A stretch of 64,000 nucleotides of DNA from Streptomyces clavuligerus. Its GTDB lineage: Bacteria; Actinomycetota; Actinomycetes; Streptomycetales; Streptomycetaceae. The stretch is taken from NCBI RefSeq assembly GCF_005519465.1, contig NZ_CP027858.1, forward strand, positions 1,488,001-1,552,000, in the 5' to 3' direction. Under the pieces are notes generated by a model. That model worked only from the letters and a program-made list of their open reading frames with translations, had not been told where the DNA came from and did not search any database. Shown here piece after piece: positions 52,988 through 61,595 of the stretch. The position numbers were made by a program, and so were the translations under genes. Positions within the stretch are counted from its first letter, which is position 1, and each line of letters opens with the position of its first letter.

Positions 52988-55351
52988 TCAGTCAAGAGCG
53001 ACCTCACAGCCATGGCTCGCGCACGCCGTCGCACCGTTCAGCCGCAGCCGCAGCGCCCGGCCGGTGGACCGTACCTCGATCCCGGGGTCGTGGGCGGTGA
53101 CCCGGCGGACCGGCCGGTGCCAGACGATCTCCACCGGGGCGCCGGTCCGGGGCGGCTCGGCCAGCCACAGGGCGGCGCGGCGCCCCGGGCGGCGGCGGAC
53201 GAGCACGCTCACGGGCGCGCTCGCCGTCAGCGGGCCCGCCCGGCCGGGTTCCCAGAAGTTCGCGGCGAGCAGCCCGAGGGAGCGTACCGACACGGCGTGG
53301 CGGGCGGCGTCCAGGGCGTGCACGGTCAGCCAGCCCGGGTCCTGGGCGCGTGCGGCGACGGCGCGCCGGTTCGCGCCCGGCATCAGGAGATAGCGGTAGG
53401 CGGCGGCCGTCGGGTCACTGCCATGATCCAGCCAGAGTGTCTGATAGCGGCGGGTGATCCGTTCGGGTGAACCGCCGCTGTTGATGTCGCGCCAGGCCCC
53501 GGTGCGGTCCTCGCGCAGGGTGCGCAGCCGCTGTCCGCCGGGGACGACCCAGCCGCCGTGGCCGGGGAGGTGGGCCCAGCCGGGGCCGGTGGCGAGGGCG
53601 GGGGACGCGGCCGGGGAGCCGGGGGCGCCGAGGTTGCGGTTGTCGATCACGGTCTCGACGGGGACGCCGTCCCGGCAGCCGATCGCAGAGCCCAGGCAGA
53701 TGATCGCGTCGTCGGCGCAGATCCAGGACTTGCGGGCGGTGAGCGTGGAGCCCAGCCCGGCGAGCTGCTGGCCGACGGCCGCGTACTCCCCGTCGGTGGC
53801 GCCGCCGACCCAGCGGACGGGGGGCCTGGGCTCTCCCCACTCGCCTCCAGCCCGGTCGGGCAGCCGCCGGGTGGACACGGTGGTGCCGGGCATGCGGTAG
53901 GGGTCGACGGTCGGCCAGAAAGCGTCGGTGTACTGGCCGCCCTGGGTGTCGGCGGGCCACCACAGCACCATGCCCGCGCCGGTGTGCCAGCCGCGCGGGT
54001 GCTCGCCGTTGCCGCACTCGTAGTGCGCGATCCGTTCGGAGGCCATCGCGACGGCGGCGGCCCAGCCGGGGCGGCGGTGCACGGCCCGGTCCATGGCGGC
54101 GAAGAGGCGGTGGCCGGTGGGTTCGGGGGCGACGGGTCCTGGGGCCGCCGCGATCGTGTGCAGCCGGGCGAGGGCGGCGACGCCGAACTGGGGCGAGGTC
54201 AGGACCGGTTCCGTGGTGTCGCGGTACGTCCAGCCGCGGATCCGGGCGTGCCAGCGGTCCCGCTCGGCGGGGCTCGCGCTCTCGGCGAGCAGCGCGATGG
54301 CGGCGATCATGGCGTGGCCGTGGAAGTGGTCGCCGCGCGGGACGGTCCCCTCGTCACCGGCGAGCCGTCCCCGGCTGACGGCCCGGCCGTTGACGACGTC
54401 CATCATCAGACCGTTGTGGATCAGGGGCGCGAAGGCGTGTTCGACGCTGTCGAGGACGAGCTGGCGGCGGGGGTCGGTGACCGCCCAGGGCGAGCCGGTG
54501 AGCAGGGCGAGGAGGCGGGCGAGGCCGTCGAGGAGCACCTGTCCGTAGGTGCCGGAGTAGGCCACCCAGGTGTGCTGGACGAAGGAGCCGTCGGCGTAGA
54601 GGCCGTCGCCCGCCGTCACATGGGGGAAGACGGGTGTCAGGGCGTCCCGGGCGAGGGCGATCTTCGCGGGGCGGCGGCCGAGGATGCCGCGCAGGGCGAC
54701 GGAGCGGGCGAGGTCCACCCGGTTGGCCCCGGTGGAGGTGCCGGTGTAGCTGCCGAGGAGGGCGTCGGGGATGAAGTGGTCCACGGCGGCGCAGACGGCC
54801 TCGCGCCGGTCGGGGGTGAGCCGGTCGCCCAGGGCCGCGACGGTGTCGAGCAGCAGCCGGGGGCTGCCGATCTGCCACTCCCACCAGTTGCCGTAACGGG
54901 TGGTGCCGGGGTGGTAGACGGTGGCGGCCAGATGGTCGAGGCCGCGGACGACGCCCGCGAGCAGCGCGGGGTCGCCGGTGTGGTGCCAGCCCTGGGCCAT
55001 GGTCCACAGCCGGGCGCAGCTGCGGGTGATCCCGGCGGGCGGGTCGTAGGGGTGGCCGGGCCAGAGCGAGGTGGGGGTGGGCGCCATGGCGGCGAGGTGG
55101 TCCGCCGCGAGCCGGACGGTGCGGGCGATACGGGAGGCGTAGGGCTCGGCGGCGGGGTCGTAGCCGCCGCCGAGGGCGATTTCCAGCCAGCGGCGGCGCA
55201 GACCCTCGTAGGGGTCGCCGGGTTCGGACCCGCCCGACGCGCCGGGCGGGCGGGTGTCCGCGGCCGCGGGCGGGGCGGCGGCCGTGGTGGCACCGGTGGC
55301 GGTGAGGCCGGCGAGGAAGGCACGTCGGGACCAGGCGGACGGCTGGGGCAC
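52988..55351 (-). CDS. Tat-exported polysaccharide lyase family 8 (hyaluronate-lyase type)
   Basis: 787 residues. The start MPQPSAWSRRAFLAGLTATG has the twin-arginine motif S-R-R-A-F-L, then a hydrophobic stretch and Ala-rich cleavage region (APPAAADT). Residues about 45-400 form the alpha-toroid of PL8: YGNWWEWQIGSPRLLLDTV (about 155), catalytic His and Tyr in FVQHTWVAYSGTYGQVLLDG (about 262), ECGNGEHPRGWHTGAG. The C-terminal half is beta-sandwich. PL8 enzymes cut hyaluronan, chondroitin, xanthan or alginate by beta-elimination; substrate unknown. GTG at 55351 has GGAGG 5 nt upstream. It stands in the variable block upstream of accB. Confidence 0.92.
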   Translation of the reverse strand: MPQPSAWSRRAFLAGLTATGATTAAAPPAAADTRPPGASGGSEPGDPYEGLRRRWLEIALGGGYDPAAEPYASRIARTVRLAADHLAAMAPTPTSLWPGHPYDPPAGITRSCARLWTMAQGWHHTGDPALLAGVVRGLDHLAATVYHPGTTRYGNWWEWQIGSPRLLLDTVAALGDRLTPDRREAVCAAVDHFIPDALLGSYTGTSTGANRVDLARSVALRGILGRRPAKIALARDALTPVFPHVTAGDGLYADGSFVQHTWVAYSGTYGQVLLDGLARLLALLTGSPWAVTDPRRQLVLDSVEHAFAPLIHNGLMMDVVNGRAVSRGRLAGDEGTVPRGDHFHGHAMIAAIALLAESASPAERDRWHARIRGWTYRDTTEPVLTSPQFGVAALARLHTIAAAPGPVAPEPTGHRLFAAMDRAVHRRPGWAAAVAMASERIAHYECGNGEHPRGWHTGAGMVLWWPADTQGGQYTDAFWPTVDPYRMPGTTVSTRRLPDRAGGEWGEPRPPVRWVGGATDGEYAAVGQQLAGLGSTLTARKSWICADDAIICLGSAIGCRDGVPVETVIDNRNLGAPGSPAASPALATGPGWAHLPGHGGWVVPGGQRLRTLREDRTGAWRDINSGGSPERITRRYQTLWLDHGSDPTAAAYRYLLMPGANRRAVAARAQDPGWLTVHALDAARHAVSVRSLGLLAANFWEPGRAGPLTASAPVSVLVRRRPGRRAALWLAEPPRTGAPVEIVWHRPVRRVTAHDPGIEVRSTGRALRLRLNGATACASHGCEVALD

Positions 55352-56098
55352 GGAATCCTCCGATACGGCGGATACGGGCGGGGCCGGTGACCCTGGTCTA
55401 CCACGGGGTCCGCGCTTCCTTAAGGGGCTGTACTCAGCTTCCTCAAGGGACTGCACCCAAGGGACCGGGCTCACGGGCCGGAGGCCGAGGAGCCGGGCCC
55501 GCCGCCCGGACAGCCCCGCGTCCCGGGACCCGGCGGACGGCCGGATCCCGGGAAAGACCGTACGCCGGACACGGGTGGCGCCGGTGCTCCCGGCCCACCG
55601 CAGGGCCCGCGCTCCCTCAGGGGGCCGGGACAACGGGACCGGGCCCAACCGCCCCGGACACGAACGGGACCCGTACTGCTGCTCCTGCCCGCCACGGGGT
55701 CCACGCTTCCTCAAGGGGCCGGGACTCAAGCGACCGGGTCCGCCGCCCCGGGCAGCCCCGCACGGCGGGACCCGGCGGACGGCCGGGCCACGGGCCACGG
55801 GCCACGGGCCACGGAGACACCCGTTACACCGGATACGGGCGGCTCCGGTGCTCCCGGCCCACGGGGTCCGCGCTTCCTCAAGGGGCGGGGGACGGCGGGA
55901 CCGGACTCACGGGCAGGGCCGAGGGGCCGGGCCCGCCGCCCCGGACACGCCACCCGGAGGGCCGGGGGACGGAAACCGCCGACACGCCGGACACGAACGG
56001 GGCCGCGCTCCCTCAAGGGGCCGGGCTCATCGGCGGGCCCGTCCCGGGCCGGGCCCGCCGGGAGAAGACGGGCGCGGGCGGCGGGGCTGCCCCGGCGG
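55352..56098. repeat. Non-coding degenerate repeat array
   Basis: About 750 bp without a supported gene. A unit of about 60 bp (GGATACGGGCGG..., then CCGGTGCTCCCGGCCCACGG, then GGTCCGCGCTTCCTCAAGGG) recurs five times; the CACGGGGTCCGCGCTTCC-type core starts near 55401, 55595, 55692, 55859 and 55994. Spacers also share blocks, such as GACCCGGCGGACGGCCGG near 55528 and 55769, so the longer unit is 100-195 bp. A 7-bp microrepeat (CCACGGG, 3.9 copies) is at 55788-55814. Copy 1 reaches to within about 18 bp of the lyase start. Open frames through it change with each repeat and are not gene-like. Confidence 0.8.
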
Positions 56099-56656
56099 TC
56101 ACAGTGGGCCCAGCAGCCAGTTGCCCGGGGTGTCCCTGCTCTCGCTGGTGCAGTACTCCTCGGCGGCGGCGCGGACCTCGTCGTGGCCGACGTATCCGTC
56201 CCCGTCGATGTCGAGCGTGGTGAACGCCTCCGTCAGCGCCGCGTCGGGCACTCCGAGGGTGCGGCCGTACATGGTGGTGAAGGCCCGCCGGTCGATGCGG
56301 CCGTCGGCGTCGCGGTCGCAGAGGGCCAGCCACGCCTGGAGCACGGTGCCCATCCGGCGCAGAAAGCCCGCCCGGTCGTCCGCCACGGCCCGGCGCACGC
56401 CCATGGACCACTCCGCGCGGTCGATGGCCTCGTCGCCGTCGGCGTCCATGGGCCGCAGATCGGTGGTCCACAGCACCGTGAACGCCCGCTCCAGCCGGGC
56501 GACGGCCTCGGGTGCCCCGCCGGAGAAGGCCGCGTTCAGCTTCTCCGCCAGACAGACGAGGTCCCGCTCGCGGATGCGGCCGTCGCCGTCGGTGTCGAGC
56601 ATCCCGAAGGAACGGTCCAACTTCTCGTCCAGAACGGTGCGTTCACGTTCACTCAT
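56099..56656 (-). CDS. Calerythrin-like four EF-hand calcium-binding protein
   Basis: 185 residues, no signal peptide. Four EF-hand loops: DTDGDGRIRERD (about 21-32), DADGDEAIDRAE (about 71-82), DRDADGRIDRRA (about 114-125), DIDGDGYVGHDE (about 149-160). Loop 3 ends in Ala where Glu is usual, so it may bind weakly; the others have good ligands (loop 2 less regular). Length and spacing match calerythrin and sarcoplasmic calcium-binding proteins, cytoplasmic Ca buffers or sensors known in Streptomyces. ATG at 56656. The neighbouring lyase is on the same strand across the repeat array; a link is not shown. Confidence 0.9.
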   Translation of the reverse strand: MSERERTVLDEKLDRSFGMLDTDGDGRIRERDLVCLAEKLNAAFSGGAPEAVARLERAFTVLWTTDLRPMDADGDEAIDRAEWSMGVRRAVADDRAGFLRRMGTVLQAWLALCDRDADGRIDRRAFTTMYGRTLGVPDAALTEAFTTLDIDGDGYVGHDEVRAAAEEYCTSESRDTPGNWLLGPL

Positions 56657-56810
56657 GGCCGGGAAGATACCCGGAACCCTGTACAGGGATATCGCATCAT
56701 GGGCTGGTTTGGGGCGGTGAACGCCACTATGGGCGTCACCCGTTCGGGGGCCACGGGGCGCGGGGACGACACGATCGGCGTGATCCGCGCGCTTCGGGCG
56801 GCCGGGCCGC

Positions 56811-57491
56811 TCAGGGTGCGCCCGGGTCGTGGCCCTGCGGGCGGAGGTGGTTGTAGACGGTGGCCCGGGAGACGCCGAGCAGCGCGGTGAGCACCCGTAC
56901 CGCGTGCCGGACCTCCAGATGTCCCTGGTCCTGAAGGGCGCGGAGCAGTTCCCGGCGCTCGGCCGGGCGCAGTTCGCGCGGGCCTCGGCCGCGCTCCGCC
57001 GCGTAGGCGCGGACGGCCTCCCGCAGGGTGTCCACGGTGCGGGCGCGCAAGGTCTCGACGGGCGGGCTCTCGTGCTCGTCGGTGCGGACGAGCCGGGCGA
57101 TGCCGTCGGCGAGGGACGTCAGCGGGGCCGTGTCGAGGTTGAGGCAGAGCGCGCCGACGTAGACGCCCCGGCTGTTCCTGATGCCGATGGAGGTGCTCTT
57201 CACGGGGCGGCCGTCGGGCAGCCGCCCCGGGTAGTTCTGGACCACGCCCGGGTAGTCGGGGTCCGCGATCCGGGCCAGACCCAGCTCGGTCGCGGGCTCG
57301 CCGCCCCGTCGGCCGGAGAGGTTGTTCTCGATGGCCCGGACGGCGTGCCCGGGGTCGCGCAGATCGTGCAGGACGACCTCGCAGAGCCCGGGGAACATCC
57401 GTCCGACGGCCTGGGCGATCTTCTCGGCCTCCCGCAGCAGCGTCTCGTCCTCGGACGGCGTCCCGGCCGCCTCCGTACCGCCGTCGCTCAT
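56811..57491 (-). CDS. YheO-type PAS/helix-turn-helix regulator
   Basis: 226 residues. The N-terminal YheO-like PAS domain: VGRMFPGLCEVVLHDLRDPG, GRPVKSTSIGIRNSRGVYVGALCLNLD. The C-terminal helix-turn-helix: VRVLTALLGVSRATVYNHLR. Relatives include DauR, which represses D-arginine catabolism in Pseudomonas. The ATG at 57491 overlaps the stop of the upstream enzyme (ATGA) and has GGGAG 6 nt upstream, so the two are co-translated. It probably controls this pair in response to an amino acid. Confidence 0.9.
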   Translation of the reverse strand: MSDGGTEAAGTPSEDETLLREAEKIAQAVGRMFPGLCEVVLHDLRDPGHAVRAIENNLSGRRGGEPATELGLARIADPDYPGVVQNYPGRLPDGRPVKSTSIGIRNSRGVYVGALCLNLDTAPLTSLADGIARLVRTDEHESPPVETLRARTVDTLREAVRAYAAERGRGPRELRPAERRELLRALQDQGHLEVRHAVRVLTALLGVSRATVYNHLRPQGHDPGAP

Positions 57492-58723
57492 CGATCGCTC
57501 CCGCGGTCGTCGGCGCCGTTCACGACGCGTCCCATCGCCCCGGCCGCCTTGAGGCCGGAGCCGGTGAGGACGACCACGGTGCGCTCCCCCGGTACGAGGG
57601 CGCCGCGCGCGGCGAAGAGCCCGACGGCCGCCGCGGCGGTGGCGCTGGTCGGTTCGGCGTACAGCCCCCGGGCGGCGAGCGCGCGCACGGCGTCCTCGAT
57701 CGCGTCCTCGGGGACGGCCGCCATGTCGCCGCCGGAGCGGCGTACGGCCCGCAGCACCTCGGGCAGCCGGACGGGCCGCTGGATGGCGGCGCCCTCGGCG
57801 ACGGTGGGCGCGCAGGTGAAGGGGACGGGCGCCGCGGTCCCGGCGCGGAAACTCGCGTACAGCGGGGCGCAGTGGGCGGGCTGGGCGACCAGCAGCCGGG
57901 GCAGCCGGTCGATCTGACCGGCGGTCAGCAGCTCGGTGAAGCCGAGGTGGAGACCGAGGACGGTGCTGCCCGCGCCCGCGACGGTGACGACGGTGTCCGG
58001 GGCGGTGAAGCCCAGGTCCTCCCAGATCTCGTACGCGAGTGTCTTGACGCCCTGGAGGAAGAACGGATGCCAGTTGTGGCCCGCGTAGGGGGTGGTGGCG
58101 GACTGCCGCAGGGCCTCGGCCGCGGTGGCCTCGCGATCGCCGGGGACGAGCTGGACCTCGGCCCCGTAGGCGCGGGCCTGGAGCACCTTGGCGGGCGAGG
58201 TCGCGGCGGGGACGAGGATCCGGGCGCGGATACCGGCCGCGGCGCAGTAGGCGGCGACGGACGCCCCGCCGTTGCCGGAGCTGTCCTCGATGACCTCGGT
58301 GGCCCCGTGGGCGGCGAGGAAGGAGATCATCACGCTGGTGCCCCGGTCCTTGAAGCTGCCGGTGGGGCTGAACCACTCCAGCTTGAACGAGACGGGGACG
58401 CCGTCCCACTCCCCGTCGACCAGCGGGGTGCAGCCCTCGCCGAGCGACACGGGGCGGGGGAGGTCGACGGGGAGGGCGGCGCGGTAGCGCCAGAGGGAGC
58501 GCCGGGCGGTGTCCACGTCGGCGCGGGTGATACCGGGCAGCGGGCTCACCGACAGGGGCGCGCCGCTCTCGGCGCGCCAGCGCAGATCGGCGCCGATCGG
58601 GTAGCCGGTGCCGGTGCGCTCGTCGAGATACCGGGGCCCGCCGTCCCGCACCCCCCTTGCGTCGCTCGTGTCGCTCGTGTCCCGTGCGCCCGCGTCCCGT
58701 GCGTCGCCGCTGGGCTCCGCCAT
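57488..58723 (-). CDS. Threonine-synthase-like PLP enzyme
   Basis: 411 residues. Fold-type II PLP enzyme: PLP Lys in FSPTGSFKDRGTSVMI, then SSGNGGASVAAYCAAAGIRA (phosphate loop and cofactor contacts), GAGSTVLGLHLGF, EPTSATAAAA, VVVLTGSGLKAAG. Best match is threonine synthase, but relatives include threonine/diaminopropionate and cysteate lyases. A separate thrC is normally next to hom and thrB in streptomycetes, and here the partner is a YheO-type regulator, so amino acid breakdown or a D-amino acid reaction is more likely than threonine synthesis. The start ATG 58723 has GGGGG upstream; the first 30 residues are a variable Asp/Ser/Arg tail with DTSDTSDA. Confidence 0.88.
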   Translation of the reverse strand: MAEPSGDARDAGARDTSDTSDARGVRDGGPRYLDERTGTGYPIGADLRWRAESGAPLSVSPLPGITRADVDTARRSLWRYRAALPVDLPRPVSLGEGCTPLVDGEWDGVPVSFKLEWFSPTGSFKDRGTSVMISFLAAHGATEVIEDSSGNGGASVAAYCAAAGIRARILVPAATSPAKVLQARAYGAEVQLVPGDREATAAEALRQSATTPYAGHNWHPFFLQGVKTLAYEIWEDLGFTAPDTVVTVAGAGSTVLGLHLGFTELLTAGQIDRLPRLLVAQPAHCAPLYASFRAGTAAPVPFTCAPTVAEGAAIQRPVRLPEVLRAVRRSGGDMAAVPEDAIEDAVRALAARGLYAEPTSATAAAAVGLFAARGALVPGERTVVVLTGSGLKAAGAMGRVVNGADDRGSDR

Positions 58724-58832
58724 GCGTGTCCCCCCTGCCGTCGGCCCCGGATCTCGGTCGTCCGCCCGGAGTCTGTACCTAGTCAAAATTTCCAACTCTG
58801 GACGGCCTGTCAATGTCCTGGTCCCCTAAATG

Positions 58833-58858
58833 ATCCCCCGATGACCCATCGGGGGGAT
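58833..58858. promoter_or_regulatory. Inverted repeat in the divergent PLP-enzyme/yceI region
   Basis: Arms ATCCCCCGATG and CATCGGGGGGAT (one extra G) around a 3-4-nt centre. It lies between two divergent promoters and 20 bp upstream of the yceI -35. Candidate operator; a hairpin in RNA is also possible. Confidence 0.5.
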
Positions 58859-58877
58859 GGACACTTCTCCGAAGAGG

Positions 58878-58906
58878 TTGAAAATTGGACGGAATAGGTC
58901 TACGGT
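58878..58906 (+). promoter_or_regulatory. Promoter of yceI
   Basis: TTGAAA (58878-58883), 17-bp spacer, TACGGT (58901-58906): a good vegetative sigma (HrdB)-type promoter about 71 bp before the yceI ATG. Confidence 0.6.
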
Positions 58907-58977
58907 CTTCTCCGTTGGATCTCGTTGAATCTTCAACTACAACGGGCGGCAGCCCCGCCCGCAAGGAGTACGTCACC

Positions 58978-59601
58978 ATGGGTCTCTTCAACCGCAAGGC
59001 CAGCACCGCCGACGCCGCCGCCCCGACCTCGGTCGACCCGGCGCTCGCGGCGCTGACCGGCGAATACGCCATCGACGCGGCCCACAGCAACATCGGCTTC
59101 ACGGTCCGTCACGCCATGGTCACCAATGTGCGGGGCAGCTTCACCGAGCACGAGGGCACCCTGAACCTCAACGGCGCGGACCCGTCGGCGTCCACGGCGA
59201 CCATCGATGTGACGATCGCGTCCATCGACACCGGGATCGCGGACCGCGACACCCATCTGCGCGGCGGCGACTTCTTCGACACCGCGCAGTTCCCGCTGAT
59301 GACCTTCCGCTCCACCGGCACCGAGCAGCGGGGCGGCGACACCTACCGGGTCACCGGCGACCTCACCATCAAGGACGTCACCCGTCCGCTCTCGATCGAC
59401 CTGGAGTTCAACGGCGCGGCCACCGACGCCTTCGGGAACGAGCGGGTCGGCTTCGAGGGCACGGCCGAGATCCTGCGCTCCGACTGGGGTCTGACCTGGA
59501 ACGCGGCGCTGGAGGCCGGCGGCGTCATGGTCAGCGACAAGGTCAAGCTGGTCTTCGACATCTCCGCGATCAAGTCCGCCCCGGCCGGTGAGTCCGCCTG
59601 A
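58978..59601 (+). CDS. YceI-family protein
   Basis: 207 residues. YceI-type lipocalin-like beta barrel: GEYAIDAAHSNIGFTVRHAM, VRGSFTEHEGTLNL, RDTHLRGGDFFDTAQFPLMTF, VTGDLTIKDVTRPLSIDLEF, EILRSDWGLTWN. The family binds isoprenoid/polyprenyl lipids in several structures. No signal peptide: the start MGLFNRKASTADAAAP is polar, so it is cytoplasmic here. ATG at 58978 has AAGGAG 9 nt upstream. It has its own promoter and faces cimA's end. Confidence 0.93.
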   Translation: MGLFNRKASTADAAAPTSVDPALAALTGEYAIDAAHSNIGFTVRHAMVTNVRGSFTEHEGTLNLNGADPSASTATIDVTIASIDTGIADRDTHLRGGDFFDTAQFPLMTFRSTGTEQRGGDTYRVTGDLTIKDVTRPLSIDLEFNGAATDAFGNERVGFEGTAEILRSDWGLTWNAALEAGGVMVSDKVKLVFDISAIKSAPAGESA

Positions 59602-59788
59602 GGCCGACCGCCGGTCCGCCGAGCCCGCCCGAGTCGGCGGCATCCGGCTGAACCGCGGCGACCGGCCGCGACCCGGCCGCCCCGGGGACCCGGCCCCGAG
59701 CGCGCCCGCCCCGCCGTCCCTCGACGGCGGGGGCGGGCGCTCGGCCGTTTCGAGCACCCGCCGACCGGCCGCGGGTGCGCCCCGGCTC

Positions 59789-61408
59789 TCACTCCGTGGG
59801 CTCGACCCCGGCGCGGATCAGCCCGTAGGTGTACGCGTCCTCCAGCGCCTGCCAGGAGGCCGCGATGACGTTGTCGGCGACCCCCACCGTCGACCACTCG
59901 CCCCGGCCGTCGCCCGTGGTGATCAGTACCCGGGTGGTGGACTCGGTGCCGTGCCGGCCTTCCAGGATGCGGACCTTGTAGTCCACCAGCTCCAGTTTGG
60001 CGAGCGCCGGGTAGAAGCGTTCGAGCGCCACCCGCATCGCCCGGTCCAGGGCGTTGACGGGGCCGTTGCCCTCGGCGGTGGCGACGATCCGCTCCCCCTT
60101 GACCCAGAGCTTCACGGTGGCCTCGTTGGCGTGGCTGCCGTCGGGGCGGTCCTCGACGATCGCCCGCCAGGACTCGGTGCGGAAGTAGCCCGGTACCCGG
60201 CCCTGGACCTCGGCGCGCAGCAGCAGTTCGAAGGAGGCGTCGGCGGCCTCGTACGAGTAGCCCTTCAGCTCGCGTTCCTTGACCCGGTCGACCACCCGGC
60301 CGATCAGCTCGCGGTCGCCGCCGAGGTCGATCCCCAGCTCCTTGCCCTTCAGCTCCACGGAGGCGCGCCCGGCCATGTCGGAGACGAGCATCCGCATGGT
60401 GTTGCCGACCGACTCGGGGTCGATGTGCTGGTAGAGGTCGGGGTCGACCTTGATCGCGGAGGCGTGGAGGCCCGCCTTGTGGGCGAAGGCGGAGACACCC
60501 ACATAGGGCTGGTGGGTGGAGGGCGTCAGATTGACGACCTCGGCGATGGCGTGCGAGATCCGGGTCATCTCGGCGAGCGCGCCGACGGGCAGCACCCGCT
60601 TGTCGTACTTCAGCTCCAGTGCGGCGACCACCGGGAAGAGGTTGGCGTTGCCCACCCGCTCGCCGTAGCCGTTGGCGGTGCACTGGACATGGGTGGCGCC
60701 CGCGTCGACGGCGGCGAGGGTGTTGGCGACGGCGCAGCCGGTGTCGTCCTGAGCGTGGATGCCGAGCCGGGCCCCGGTCTCGGCGAGGACGGTGGAGACG
60801 ACGGCCTGGATCTGGGCCGGGAGCATCCCCCCGTTGGTGTCGCACAGGACGACGACGTCGGCGCCCGCCTCGGCGGCGGCGCGGACGACGGCCTTGGCGT
60901 AGGCGGGGTTGGCGCGGTAGCCGTCGAAGAAGTGCTCGCAGTCGACGAAGACCCGGCGGCCCTGCTCGCGCAGATGGGAGACGGTGTCGCGGACCATCTC
61001 CAGGTTTTCGTCCAGGGTGGTGCGCAGGGCCAGTTCCACATGGCGGTCATGGGCCTTGGCGACCAGCGTGATGACCGGGGCTCCGGAGTCGAGCAGCGCC
61101 CTGACCTGCGGGTCCTCAGCAGCCTTCGCGCCCGCGCGGCGGGTGGCGCCGAAGGCGACGAGCTGGGCGTTGCGGAAGGTGATCTCCTCGCGGGCGCGGG
61201 CGAAGAACTCCGTGTCCCGGGGGTTGGCACCCGGCCAGCCGCCCTCGATGAAGGAGACCCCGAAGTCGTCGAGGTGACGGGCGATGGTCAGCTTGTCCGC
61301 GACGGTGAGGTTGATGCCCTCGCGCTGGGCGCCGTCACGGAGGGTCGTATCGAAGACATGGAAACCGTCGTCGGTCGCCGGGCCCTGGTCCGTGGGCTGT
61401 CTGGTCAT
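59789..61408 (-). CDS. cimA: Citramalate synthase
   Basis: 539 residues. DRE-TIM metallolyase: VFDTTLRDGAQREGINLTVA, GWPGANPRDTEFF, GIHAQDDTGCAVANTLAAVDAGA, QCTANGYGERVGNANL, HKAGLHASAI; C-terminal LeuA-type allosteric domain (about 420-535). The family was once annotated as a second 2-isopropylmalate synthase; length and the start sequence fit (R)-citramalate synthase, which condenses pyruvate and acetyl-CoA to begin the threonine-independent isoleucine route. ATG at 61408 has CAGGAG 11 nt upstream. A terminator-like hairpin and a small Ile-codon ORF precede it. Confidence 0.93.
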   Translation of the reverse strand: MTRQPTDQGPATDDGFHVFDTTLRDGAQREGINLTVADKLTIARHLDDFGVSFIEGGWPGANPRDTEFFARAREEITFRNAQLVAFGATRRAGAKAAEDPQVRALLDSGAPVITLVAKAHDRHVELALRTTLDENLEMVRDTVSHLREQGRRVFVDCEHFFDGYRANPAYAKAVVRAAAEAGADVVVLCDTNGGMLPAQIQAVVSTVLAETGARLGIHAQDDTGCAVANTLAAVDAGATHVQCTANGYGERVGNANLFPVVAALELKYDKRVLPVGALAEMTRISHAIAEVVNLTPSTHQPYVGVSAFAHKAGLHASAIKVDPDLYQHIDPESVGNTMRMLVSDMAGRASVELKGKELGIDLGGDRELIGRVVDRVKERELKGYSYEAADASFELLLRAEVQGRVPGYFRTESWRAIVEDRPDGSHANEATVKLWVKGERIVATAEGNGPVNALDRAMRVALERFYPALAKLELVDYKVRILEGRHGTESTTRVLITTGDGRGEWSTVGVADNVIAASWQALEDAYTYGLIRAGVEPTE

Positions 61409-61514
61409 GACTCTGTTGACTCCTGTCGGGTGAGTGGCTCCCGGAATATCTGGTTCCACTTGCCCCCATCTTCGCGTGCCGCCCTGCACCGGCCGGGGTC
61501 GGGCCGGGAAAACG

Positions 61515-61540
61515 AAAAAACCCCTCGCGGGTGCGAGAGG
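61515..61540 (-). terminator. Terminator-like hairpin in the cimA leader
   Basis: Leftward: CCTCTCGC, loop ACCC, GCGAGGGG (one wobble pair), then TTTTTT. It lies 107-132 bp before the cimA ATG. Either an attenuator of cimA or the end of readthrough from the transporter gene. Confidence 0.75.
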
Positions 61541-61595
61541 TCTGCGCGCGGGTCTGGGGCACGGTGGCCGCGGCGTACGGGGTCGTACGGGGCGG

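Noticed and set aside
53558..55390. 610-codon open frame on the plus strand
   Set aside because: Opposite the PL8 lyase with its Tat signal and catalytic motifs; Gly/Arg-rich composition artefact.
55395..56060. CRISPR array
   Set aside because: Repeats are degenerate, 60 bp or longer and irregularly spaced; no cas genes are near.
55387..56223. Protein-coding gene across the repeat region
   Set aside because: Frames are Arg/Gly/Pro-rich, follow the DNA repeats and lack ribosome sites; they run into the EF-hand gene on the other strand.
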